Shown one piece after another: positions 1 to 6,371 of a stretch of DNA of 10,105 bases (within the stretch, counting starts at the first letter, position 1; every line of letters starts with the position of its first letter). The stretch is from Burkholderiales bacterium (GTDB lineage: Bacteria; Pseudomonadota; Gammaproteobacteria; Burkholderiales; JAEUOS01): contig CANGUJ010000106.1 in the NCBI GenBank assembly GCA_947456845.1, positions 1-10,105 of the forward strand, read 5' to 3'. The position numbers were made by a program, and so were the translations under genes. The notes under the pieces are model-generated. The model saw only the letters and a program-made list of their open reading frames with translations, had not been told where the DNA came from and did not search any database.

Positions 1-149
1 CACCTGCGCCGCAAAAATAGGAGGCGAGCCGCCGACCAGCGAAGACGCAGCCGCAGGTCTGCCGGACTTGCGGCACACGACTCCGGCCGGAGGTGCCCTC
101 TTGGCACTGGCCGGGTGCGCACCGGGTGACCTGACCGCAATCGACAGAC

Positions 150-1610
150 ATGAGCCGCCCCGATCCTTCGAATCCCGCCTTGCCGCCGCCATCGGCAGGC
201 GCGGAGCAGATGTCCGTCAAGCTTTCGGCCGAGGTCGAGCAGGCGCTCTACGAGGTGCGTCGGAAGATTTATCCGCGCGCGGTGCATGGCTGGTTCGCCG
301 CCTGGCGCTGGACGCTGGTCTGGTTCACCCAGGTGCTGTTCTACGGGGCGGCGTGGCTCACCTGGAACGGCCGGCAGGCGGTGTTGTTCGACCTCGCCTC
401 GCGCAAGTTCTACATCTTCGGCCTGGTGCTCTGGCCGCAGGATTTCATTTTCCTCACCGCGCTCTTGATCATCAGCGCGCTGTCCCTGTTCCTGTTCACC
501 ACCGTCGCCGGACGCCTGTGGTGCGGTTACGCCTGCCCGCAGACGGTCTACACCGAGATCTTCCTATGGATCGAGCGCAAGATCGAGGGGGATCGAGGTG
601 CCCGCATGCGCCTGGACAGCCAGCAGACGGACATCGAGAAACTGTTCAAGAAGGCCCTGAAGCATTGGGCCTGGATCATCTTCGCCCTCTGGACCGGATT
701 CACCTTCGTGGGCTATTTCACGCCGATACGCACCCTGGCGGCCGAATTCGTCACCTGGACCCTGGGGCCCTGGGAAACCTTTTGGGTGTTTTTCTACGGT
801 TTCGCCACCTACGGCAACGCCGGCTGGATGCGCGAGCAGGTGTGCAAATACATGTGTCCGTATGCGCGCTTCCAAAGTTCGATGTTCGACCGGGACACGA
901 TGATCATCACCTACGACCGCGAGCGGGGCGACCCACGGGGTTCGCGCGCCAAACGGGTCGATCACAGGGCGGCCGGGCTGGGCGACTGCGTCGACTGCGG
1001 CATCTGCGTCCAGGTATGCCCGACCGGCATCGACATCCGCAACGGCCTGCAGTACGAGTGCATCGGCTGCGCCGCCTGCATCGACGGTTGCAATCAGGTC
1101 ATGGACAAGATGGGCTACCCGCGCGGCCTGATCCGCTACTCCACCGAAAACGCCCTGAGGGGCCACTGGTCCGGGGACGAGGTCTGGCGCCGCATGCTGC
1201 GGCCCCGCACCGTGATCTACGCCGCCATCCTGGGGGCGACCGTCATCGCGGTGGCCGTGGCGCTGGTCGTGCGGGTCCCGCTCAAGGTCGACGTGATTCG
1301 CGACCGCGGAGCGCTCGGACGCATCGTCGAGGATGGCATGGTGGAGAACGTCTACCGCCTGCAGGTGATGAACACCCGTGAACAGTTCCTGCGCTATCGC
1401 ATCAGCGTGTCAGGCATCGAAAGCGCGGAGGTGGTCTCCGAGGCCGTGGCCGAGGTGCCGGGCGCCACCACCAAGACCATTCCGGTGCGCGTGCGTGTCG
1501 CGCCCGGCAAGGGTGCGCCGGGCTCGAACCGCATCGAATTCGAGGTCCAGGCCATCAACCATGAAGCCATTCGGGTGCGGGAAAAAGCGGTATTCCTGAT
1601 CCCGCGCTAG
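150..1610 (+). CDS. ccoG: Cytochrome c oxidase accessory protein CcoG (FixG/RdxA family polyferredoxin)
   Basis: A membrane-bound polyferredoxin that assists assembly of cbb3-type cytochrome oxidase; in the family it is linked to copper reduction during delivery to the oxidase. The 486-residue product has about five membrane segments (near residues 53-73, 90-121, 173-192, 200-222 and 353-375). Between them lie CGYACPQ (C125, C129) and CKYMCP (C232, C236), typical of CcoG. Two ferredoxin-type [4Fe-4S] motifs follow: C280-x2-C283-x2-C286-x3-C290-P and C304-x2-C307-x2-C310-x3-C314. The last ~110 residues after the fifth segment fit the periplasmic Ig-like FixG C-terminal domain. Length is normal for the family. 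The ATG at 150 has no clear ribosome binding site; an in-frame ATG at 210 is a possible alternative, since the first 20 residues are low-complexity and Pro-rich. It is followed 20 bases later by fixH, with which it is probably co-transcribed; ccoNOQP would be expected to the left. Confidence 0.96.
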   Translation: MSRPDPSNPALPPPSAGAEQMSVKLSAEVEQALYEVRRKIYPRAVHGWFAAWRWTLVWFTQVLFYGAAWLTWNGRQAVLFDLASRKFYIFGLVLWPQDFIFLTALLIISALSLFLFTTVAGRLWCGYACPQTVYTEIFLWIERKIEGDRGARMRLDSQQTDIEKLFKKALKHWAWIIFALWTGFTFVGYFTPIRTLAAEFVTWTLGPWETFWVFFYGFATYGNAGWMREQVCKYMCPYARFQSSMFDRDTMIITYDRERGDPRGSRAKRVDHRAAGLGDCVDCGICVQVCPTGIDIRNGLQYECIGCAACIDGCNQVMDKMGYPRGLIRYSTENALRGHWSGDEVWRRMLRPRTVIYAAILGATVIAVAVALVVRVPLKVDVIRDRGALGRIVEDGMVENVYRLQVMNTREQFLRYRISVSGIESAEVVSEAVAEVPGATTKTIPVRVRVAPGKGAPGSNRIEFEVQAINHEAIRVREKAVFLIPR

Positions 1611-1618
1611 CATTCAAG

Positions 1619-1623
1619 AGGAG
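1619..1623 (+). promoter_or_regulatory. Ribosome binding site deciding the fixH start
   Basis: AGGAG lies seven bases before the ATG at 1631. It is only one base before the in-frame ATG at 1625, too close to serve it. The later ATG is therefore the better start. Confidence 0.7.
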
Positions 1624-1630
1624 CATGCCC

Positions 1631-2143
1631 ATGCATATCGTCCCGGAATTGAAACCTCCCCCCAAGGCCTGGTATCGCGAACCGTGGCCGTGGCTCCTGA
1701 TGTCGGGCCCCATGGCTGTCATCATTGCCGGCGCCTACACCACCATGCTTGCGTTCAGCTCCACCGACGGGCTGGTGGCTGAGGATTACTACAAGCAGGG
1801 CCTGGCGATCAACAAGACGCTCAAGCGGGAAGAACGGGCGCGCACGCTGGAACTCGCGGCCAGCGCGTCCTACGATGCCTCGGTCGGGCGGCTGCGGCTT
1901 GACCTCGCGGGCGCGCAGCGTCCGCCGGTTGTCGTGTTGCGCTTGACCCACCCGACCCGCTCCGGGATGGACCAGCGTATCGAGTTGCGGCATGCCGGCC
2001 AGGGGCGCTACGAGGGGGCGATTGAAGCAGCGCAGCTTTCCGGACGCTGGAACGCAGTGCTGGAAACGGCGGAATGGCGCATGGCCGGGGCATGGACAGA
2101 TCCGCTGCATACCGGCCTTTCCCTGGCGGCGCAGCGCCCGTAG
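1631..2143 (+). CDS. fixH: FixH/CcoH family cbb3 oxidase assembly protein
   Basis: A single-span membrane protein of about 170 residues belonging to the FixH/CcoH family, which is needed for stable assembly of cbb3 cytochrome oxidase. The N-terminal KAWYREPWPW stretch leads into one membrane helix (about residues 20-42). This is followed by the characteristic AEDYYKQGLAINKTLKR segment (about residues 50-66), the clearest family hallmark. The remainder is a periplasmic domain of mostly beta character. The start at 1631 is chosen because the AGGAG at 1619-1623 is well spaced for it; an ATG two codons earlier (1625) is open but sits on the ribosome binding site. It lies directly after ccoG, as in most cco/fix clusters. 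A ccoI copper ATPase and ccoS, which often come next, are absent here. Confidence 0.92.
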   Translation: MHIVPELKPPPKAWYREPWPWLLMSGPMAVIIAGAYTTMLAFSSTDGLVAEDYYKQGLAINKTLKREERARTLELAASASYDASVGRLRLDLAGAQRPPVVVLRLTHPTRSGMDQRIELRHAGQGRYEGAIEAAQLSGRWNAVLETAEWRMAGAWTDPLHTGLSLAAQRP

Positions 2144-2190
2144 CGCCTATCCGCGCTCGACGCCGAGCGCATGGCCAACCATTACCGATC

Positions 2191-2195
2191 GAGGG
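2191..2195 (+). promoter_or_regulatory. Ribosome binding site deciding the start of the small membrane protein
   Basis: GAGGG is five bases before the ATG at 2201. The upstream in-frame ATG at 2171 has no comparable purine stretch, so 2201 is preferred. Confidence 0.55.
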
Positions 2196-2200
2196 CAACG

Positions 2201-2452
2201 ATGAGACGACGCATCATGTGGGTGGCCTGGCCGTCATTCATGATGGCGGCAGCCGCGACGGGGGTATTCTTCTCGCTGTTCGATCCGCAGGAATTCTGGC
2301 TGTTCGGCGAACACCTGGAAATCAGCCGGATGGGGGCCTACACCGTCGGATTCTTCGGTTTCTGGGGAGTGGGCATGGGTTCTTCCGCCCTGACGGTTTT
2401 CCTGTCCCGCTCGCCGCGGGAGGTCAACGAATGTCCCCTCGATCCCACCTAG
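2201..2452 (+). CDS. Small two-helix membrane protein at the end of the cco accessory operon
   Basis: An 83-residue protein whose function I cannot assign. It has a basic N-terminus (MRRRIMW) and then two hydrophobic segments, about residues 5-25 and 45-65. These are joined by a short polar loop containing DPQEFWLFGEHLEISR. The tail carries SRSPREVNECPL with a single cysteine. An ATG at 2171 would add ten residues, but the purine-rich GAGGG before 2201 supports the shorter form. It follows fixH by 57 bases on the same strand, so it is probably the last gene of the ccoG-fixH transcript, ahead of a convergent intergenic region with stem-loops. I recall similar short membrane proteins beside fixH in other betaproteobacteria, so a role in oxidase assembly or stability is a reasonable inference from position alone. 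Coding status is supported by the hydrophobic pattern and context. Confidence 0.75.
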   Translation: MRRRIMWVAWPSFMMAAAATGVFFSLFDPQEFWLFGEHLEISRMGAYTVGFFGFWGVGMGSSALTVFLSRSPREVNECPLDPT

Positions 2453-2485
2453 CGTCCTGAGGATTGCCCATAACAGGCGGTGCGC

Positions 2486-2562
2486 CCGTCGTCTCGACGG
2501 ACCTGCATGCGGTTCCGGGGCGCAGAATGAACATGGCGCCCCGCCTCGCCGACCGAGGTCGG
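2486..2562. terminator. Cluster of stem-loops between convergent genes (possible bidirectional terminator)
   Basis: Three inverted repeats lie in the 135-base gap between the convergent small membrane protein gene and uspA. They are CCGTCG/CGACGG (2486-2491 with 2495-2500), GGGGCGC/GCGCCCC (2517-2523 with 2536-2542, 12-base loop) and CCGAC/GTCGG (2549-2553 with 2558-2562). No T-run follows on either strand, so this is not a classical intrinsic terminator. The position is what one expects for transcript ends from both sides. Confidence 0.4.
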
Positions 2563-2587
2563 ATTCGCCGCGGGGGACGGCGCGCGC

Positions 2588-3034
2588 CTAACGCACAACC
2601 AGTACAGGAACCTTTGAGTGCGTGAGGACCTTCTGGGTCTCGCTGCCGAGCAGGAAGCCCGTCACGCCGCGGCGGCCATGCGAGGCCATGATGATCAGGT
2701 CGCACTTCTTCTTGGCGGCGGCGGCGATGATCGCCTCATATGGAAGGTCGTTGACCGCGTTCAGGGTATCGACCGTAAGGCCTGTGCCTTCAAGCTTGCG
2801 TGCGGCCTTGGCGAGCACCTCCTCGGCATGCCGCACCGCCTCCTTGCGATACTGCCCGGCGGTCACCTGGGCCGCCAGGATGGCCGATTCCGCGTACACC
2901 GGCGCAGGGAAATCGGCGACGCAGTGAAACAGCGTGATCTTGGCCCCGACCGACTTTGCCAGGCCGACGGCTTCCTTGGCGGCCTTCTCGGAAAGGCGCG
3001 AGCCGTCAATCGGAACGAGAATGTTCTTGTACAT
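2588..3034 (-). CDS. uspA: Universal stress protein, UspA family (single Usp domain)
   Basis: A 148-residue single-domain universal stress protein, cytoplasmic and probably ATP-binding. It begins MYKNILVPIDGS, with the conserved Asp of the first strand. Near the C-terminus it has A-SH-G-x9-G-S (within ASHGRRGVTGFLLGS), the nucleotide-binding loop of the G-x2-G-x9-G-S/T type with the first Gly replaced by Ala. It ends in the usual VPVLVVR strand. The start at 3034 is favoured by GGAG (3043-3046) eight bases upstream and by the family N-terminus; the frame stays open upstream but that extension has no Usp character. It lies 195 bases downstream of fnr on the same strand, with its own FNR-type promoter (box 3173-3186), so induction under low oxygen is likely. 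Its exact physiological partner cannot be read from sequence. Confidence 0.94.
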   Translation of the reverse strand: MYKNILVPIDGSRLSEKAAKEAVGLAKSVGAKITLFHCVADFPAPVYAESAILAAQVTAGQYRKEAVRHAEEVLAKAARKLEGTGLTVDTLNAVNDLPYEAIIAAAAKKKCDLIIMASHGRRGVTGFLLGSETQKVLTHSKVPVLVVR

Positions 3035-3145
3035 GGTGTGATCTCCGGTTGTGTTGCGTAAACTGTCCGCTGCGGTGTTGCCGCCGTTGGGATGCAACGG
3101 GCTTCGCACGTGGATGGCGGAATGTGGCCGATGCGACAGGTCCGC

Positions 3146-3186
3146 ATGGTATTGCGCCAGAGGCTAGGCACATTGATGTAAGTCAA
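3146..3186 (-). promoter_or_regulatory. FNR-dependent class II type promoter of uspA
   Basis: On the minus strand the box reads TTGAC-TTAC-ATCAA (3186 to 3173), nine of ten matches to the FNR consensus TTGAT-N4-ATCAA. Exactly 21 bases further on is TACCAT (3151 to 3146), a -10-like hexamer. The box centre to -10 distance (31 bases) is that of FNR class II promoters with the site at about -41.5. This puts the transcript start near 3138 and leaves an approximately 104-base leader before uspA. Confidence 0.75.
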
Positions 3187-3229
3187 GCGTCGCCCCGGGG
3201 CTCGCCACCCCCGCAGGCGCCCGGCCGGG

Positions 3230-3967
3230 CTAGCAACTGGATGCGCCTGTCTGCCCCATCACTTTCCTGAGGCCAGGAATGTCGGTGATGCGGATATGCT
3301 TCTGCTGCACGCTCACGAGACCTTCATCCTGGAACTTCGAGAAGGTTCGGCTGACCGTCTCGAGCTTGAGTCCCAGATAGCTGCCGATTTCCTCGCGAGT
3401 CATGCGCAGGATGAACTCGGAGGCCGAATAGCCGCGTGCGGTAAAGCGCTGAGACAGGTTGAGCAGGAAGGCGGCCAGCCGTTCCTCGGCGCGCATGCTG
3501 CCCAGGAGCAGCATGACCCCGTGGTCGCGCACGATTTCGCGGCTCATCACCTTGTGGAAGTGATGCTGCAAGGGCTCGAACCTGCGCGACAACTCCTCTA
3601 GCTTGCTGTAAGGAATCACGCAGACTTCGCTGTCCTCGAGAGCGACGGCATCGCAATTGTGGGTATCGGTCCCGATGCCGTCGATCCCCAGCAGCTCGCC
3701 CGCCATCTGGAATCCGGAGACCTGATCGCGCCCGTCGCTGGTGGCTACCCGTGTCTTGAAGAAGCCGCTGCGAATCGCATAAAGGGACTGGAATTCGTCG
3801 CCGGAGCGAAACAGGCTTTCCCCGCGCTTGAGCCGTTTGCGGGTGTAGACGAGTTCATCGAGGGTCTCGAGTTGCTCGTGGGACAGGCCTACAGGCAGGC
3901 ACAGTTCACGCAGATTGCAGCTCGAGCAGGCCGTCTTGAGGTGGGCTAGGCTTATCGGGGCATTCAT
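3230..3967 (-). CDS. fnr: Fnr-type oxygen-sensing transcriptional regulator (Crp/Fnr family)
   Basis: A global regulator that binds DNA as a dimer when its oxygen-labile [4Fe-4S] cluster is intact. The 245-residue protein has the N-terminal cysteine set C14-x2-C17-x5-C23. Its fourth ligand is C116 in ALEDSEVCVIPY, 93 residues after C23, the same spacing as C29-C122 in E. coli FNR. The cyclic-nucleotide-like beta-roll is marked by SLYAIRSG (61-68). The dimer helix (about 135-160) is followed by AEERLAAFLLNLSQRF. The recognition helix carries E203-x2-S206-R207, the FNR residues that read TTGAT half-sites. An additional Cys (C105) and a C-terminal Cys (C245) are present. The ATG at 3967 lacks a clear ribosome binding site, but no other start precedes the essential cysteines. 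It is divergent from hemN and upstream of uspA, both of which have FNR boxes, as expected for targets. Confidence 0.96.
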   Translation of the reverse strand: MNAPISLAHLKTACSSCNLRELCLPVGLSHEQLETLDELVYTRKRLKRGESLFRSGDEFQSLYAIRSGFFKTRVATSDGRDQVSGFQMAGELLGIDGIGTDTHNCDAVALEDSEVCVIPYSKLEELSRRFEPLQHHFHKVMSREIVRDHGVMLLLGSMRAEERLAAFLLNLSQRFTARGYSASEFILRMTREEIGSYLGLKLETVSRTFSKFQDEGLVSVQQKHIRITDIPGLRKVMGQTGASSC

Positions 3968-4073
3968 ATGAGCGAACGGAGAGTAAGCGCGAAATGCACT
4001 TGATCATGCAGCATAGCGCTTTTCTAGGATTCGTGTGACAGGCGGCCTTGCTCCGCGCGGTTGTTCCGGGCGG

Positions 4074-4114
4074 TTGACATGGATCAAAGCGCGCCCCGCT
4101 GGTCGCGGCATCAT
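4074..4114 (+). promoter_or_regulatory. FNR-dependent class II type promoter of hemN
   Basis: TTGAC-ATGG-ATCAA at 4074-4087 matches nine of ten FNR consensus positions. Exactly 21 bases later is CATCAT (4109-4114), a -10-like hexamer, which places the box at about -41.5 and the transcript start near 4122. The first six bases also read TTGACA, but no -10 lies 16-18 bases from it, so a plain sigma70 reading is less likely. FNR/Anr control of hemN is well known in proteobacteria. Confidence 0.78.
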
Positions 4115-4168
4115 GCGTCAACCCGTTCACGACCCTGCTCGCCCCGCATGCTGTCCATATCACGCCCG

Positions 4169-5542
4169 ATGGAGATTGATCGCGATCTGATCGTCCGTTT
4201 TGACACATCGGGGCCGCGCTACACCTCGTATCCGACCGCGGACCGGTTTGTCGAGGCGTTCGACGCTTCCGCCTACGCGGCCTGGCTGGCCAAGCGCAAC
4301 ATCGGCGGCATTTCCCGCCCGCTGTCGCTCTATGTCCACCTGCCGTTCTGTTCTTCGATCTGCTACTACTGCGCCTGCAACAAGGTCATCACCCGGGACC
4401 ATGCGCGCTCCGCCAAGTATCTGCGCTATCTCGACAGGGAAATCGCCCTGCAGGTCGAGCACCTGTCCGGTGACCGCCGCATCACGCAGTTGCACTGGGG
4501 TGGCGGCACGCCGACATTTCTTTCCCATGATGAACTGTCCGCCCTGATGGGGACGCTGCGCGCGCAGTTCGATTTCGCGCCGGAGGGCGAGTACGCCATC
4601 GAGGTCGATCCGCGCACCGCCGACGCGAAAACGGTCGAACTCTTGGCGCGGCTCGGGTTCAACCGCATGAGCCTGGGTATCCAGGACACCAGTCCTGAGG
4701 TGCAGCGTGCGATCAACCGGATCCAGCCGGTCGCCATGACCCGAGAGGTTCTGGCGGCTGCCCGCGCCGCGGGTTTTTCATCGGTCAATTTCGACCTGAT
4801 CTACGGCCTGCCGCGGCAAGACGAGCGGACCTTCTCGGCAACGCTCGACGAGGTGATTGGCGAATCGCCCGAGCGCATCGCGCTGTACAGCTACGCCCAT
4901 CTGCCGGCCCGCTTCAAGCCGCAGCGGCGCATCGCCGACCACGACATGCCGACCGGCGAAACCAAGCTTAACCTGTTTTTGCTAGCTGTAAGACGCCTGC
5001 TCGAAGCCGGTTACGTGTACATCGGCATGGACCATTTCGCCAAGCCGGACGACGAACTCTCGATCGCCCTGCGTAGCGGGCGCCTGCATCGCAATTTCCA
5101 GGGCTACACCACGCAAGCGGAATGCGACCTGGTCGCCTTGGGCGTGTCTTCGATCAGCAAGATCGGGCCGGTGTACGCCCAGAACGTGCGTACCCTCGAC
5201 GAGTACTACGACAGCCTCGACCAGGGGCGGCTCGCGGTCGCGCGCGGCATCGAGCTGAGTGCCGACGACCTGGTGCGCCGGGCCGTCATCATGGGCCTCA
5301 TGTGCCAGGGGTTCGTGTCGTTCGAATCGATCGAGATTGCCTACCTGATCGATTTTCGCGAGTATTTCGCCGCGGAACTCGGGGAATTGGCGTCTTTCGA
5401 GCGCGCCGGGCTGGTGGGTGTGACGCAGTCGGACATCACGGTCACCCCCAAGGGTCGCTTTTTCCTGCGCGGGATCGCGATGCCCTTCGATCGCTACCTG
5501 CGGGTGGATCAGGCGCGTAGCCGTTATTCGCGGATGATTTGA
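4169..5542 (+). CDS. hemN: Oxygen-independent coproporphyrinogen III dehydrogenase HemN (radical SAM)
   Basis: Catalyses the anaerobic oxidative decarboxylation of coproporphyrinogen III to protoporphyrinogen IX in heme synthesis, in the cytoplasm. The protein has SGPRYTSYPTADRF near its N-terminus, then the radical SAM cluster motif C61-x3-C65-x2-C68 with the HemN-specific extra C70. It also has LHWGGGTPT (SAM-binding GGGTP), IEVDPR, FDLIYGLP, GMDHFAKPDDEL and RNFQGYTTQ, all diagnostic of true HemN rather than HemW. At 457 residues it equals the E. coli enzyme, with cysteines within one position of it. The frame is open to an ATG at 4061, but that start precedes the FNR box and the predicted transcript start near 4122. 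The real start is therefore 4169 or the ATG at 4148; neither has a good ribosome binding site. The next gene begins ten bases after the stop. Confidence 0.97.
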   Translation: MEIDRDLIVRFDTSGPRYTSYPTADRFVEAFDASAYAAWLAKRNIGGISRPLSLYVHLPFCSSICYYCACNKVITRDHARSAKYLRYLDREIALQVEHLSGDRRITQLHWGGGTPTFLSHDELSALMGTLRAQFDFAPEGEYAIEVDPRTADAKTVELLARLGFNRMSLGIQDTSPEVQRAINRIQPVAMTREVLAAARAAGFSSVNFDLIYGLPRQDERTFSATLDEVIGESPERIALYSYAHLPARFKPQRRIADHDMPTGETKLNLFLLAVRRLLEAGYVYIGMDHFAKPDDELSIALRSGRLHRNFQGYTTQAECDLVALGVSSISKIGPVYAQNVRTLDEYYDSLDQGRLAVARGIELSADDLVRRAVIMGLMCQGFVSFESIEIAYLIDFREYFAAELGELASFERAGLVGVTQSDITVTPKGRFFLRGIAMPFDRYLRVDQARSRYSRMI

Positions 5543-5552
5543 GCGCGCACCG

Positions 5553-6269
5553 ATGGCTCCGAGCTTGGCCGCGTTAAGTGCGATCTTCATGGTCGGCCTT
5601 CTGGGAGGCGTGCACTGTGCCGGTATGTGCGGCGGCATCGTCACGGCCCTCTCCGCCGGACAGGTCGGCGGCAAGGCGCCCTGGTCGCTGCAGTTGGCTT
5701 TCAACGGCGGCCGCATCGCCGTCTATGCCGCCGCAGGGGCCATGGCGGGGATGGCCGGCTCGATGGCGATGTTCCTGAACGATCTCTTGCCGATGCAGTT
5801 GTTCATGTACCTGGTGGCCAACTTGATGCTGGTGGGCCTGGGTCTCTATTTGTTCGGCGTCACGCGCTACATCGCCGGCATCGAACGGATCGGCGCGCGG
5901 GCGTGGCGAGTGATCCGCCCGGTCGCCGGTCGTTTCCTGCCGGCCAACACATGGCCGCGCGCCTTCGGCCTCGGCCTGATGTGGGGCTGGATTCCCTGCG
6001 GCCTGGTCTACAGCATGCTGGCGACCGCGCTTCTGGCCGGCGATGCCGCCGGCGGGGCGGCGGTGATGCTGGCCTTCGGCCTGGGAACGCTGCCCAATCT
6101 GCTGATGGCGGGAGCCCTGATGCGCATGCTTTCGGCAAGCCGCAACGGGCGCGTGGCGCGCAGCGCCGCGGGCGGGCTGGTCATCGGGCTGGGGGTGTAC
6201 GGCATCGCCCATGCCGGCATGGGCGGGCAGGCGGCCCTGGCCGGGTTGTTCTGCGTAAGCGCGCATTAG
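5553..6269 (+). CDS. TauE/SafE-like (COG2836) membrane protein, cbb3-locus associated
   Basis: A 238-residue integral membrane protein with about six hydrophobic segments. It belongs to the group annotated 'sulfite exporter TauE/SafE', but it is of the COG2836 type, whose substrate is not settled. The first helix carries GGVHCAGMCGG (H21, C22, C26), and a central one carries WGWIPCG (P148, C149). These Cys/His positions inside membrane helices suggest metal or thiol chemistry rather than plain anion export. A further cysteine (C234) lies near the C-terminus. The ATG at 5553 is ten bases after the hemN stop, so the two genes are almost certainly co-transcribed from the FNR-type hemN promoter. 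In Pseudomonas a protein of this group sits between ccoS and hemN, so the link to cbb3 oxidase maturation recurs. A role in copper supply is an inference. Confidence 0.85.
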   Translation: MAPSLAALSAIFMVGLLGGVHCAGMCGGIVTALSAGQVGGKAPWSLQLAFNGGRIAVYAAAGAMAGMAGSMAMFLNDLLPMQLFMYLVANLMLVGLGLYLFGVTRYIAGIERIGARAWRVIRPVAGRFLPANTWPRAFGLGLMWGWIPCGLVYSMLATALLAGDAAGGAAVMLAFGLGTLPNLLMAGALMRMLSASRNGRVARSAAGGLVIGLGVYGIAHAGMGGQAALAGLFCVSAH

Positions 6270-6313
6270 GCCGCCAGGCCGTCGGCCGGCTATCCCGCGG
6301 CCGGATTTGCGGA

Positions 6314-6342
6314 TTGACACCCGCGCATCGCTTGCGCATCAT
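6314..6342 (+). promoter_or_regulatory. Sigma70-like promoter before the aromatic two-gene module
   Basis: A perfect -35 TTGACA (6314-6319) is followed after exactly 17 bases by CATCAT (6337-6342), four of six matches to TATAAT and identical to the hexamer used by the hemN promoter. No FNR box overlaps it. A good ribosome binding site, GAGGA at 6360-6364, precedes the ATG at 6372 by seven bases. Confidence 0.6.
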
Positions 6343-6371
6343 GCGCCCTCACTGAAAACGAGGATCACGCC

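Noticed and set aside
1..149. End of ccoP before ccoG
   Set aside because: A TAG at 18-20 would leave only five codons of such a gene, too few to recognise, and the other frames show nothing like a cytochrome c domain.
68..1381. Long open frame overlapping ccoG in another frame
   Set aside because: Arg/His/Pro-rich translation without domains, as expected from out-of-frame reading of GC-rich DNA; ccoG in the other frame is unambiguous. The same applies to the antisense frames at 5574-6320, 7666-8919 and 8721-9554.
2588..3109. Longer uspA start at 3109
   Set aside because: The extension has no Usp features and no ribosome binding site, whereas MYKNILVPIDG at 3034 is the family N-terminus with GGAG eight bases upstream.
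3193..3230. CCCCGGGG and GCCCGGCCGGGC palindromes after fnr as a terminator or operator
   Set aside because: Short GC palindromes without loop or T-run, one overlapping the fnr stop codon; no evidence beyond composition.
3998..4015. Possible FNR site and -10 element in front of fnr itself
   Set aside because: Only one half-site (TTGAT at 4000-4004) is good; the partner half CAGCA matches poorly. A TATGCT on the minus strand (4015-4010) has only a weak -35, so autoregulation cannot be supported.
4061..4168. N-terminal extension of hemN from the ATG at 4061
   Set aside because: It would place the start upstream of the FNR box (4074-4087) and the predicted transcript start near 4122, and it adds residues unlike any HemN. 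Starting at 4169 gives the E. coli length and cysteine positions.
6283..6303. CGGCCG repeat pair (6283-6288 and 6298-6303) as terminator of the hemN operon
   Set aside because: The six-base stem is self-complementary, GC-only and lacks a T-run; in this composition it is easily chance.
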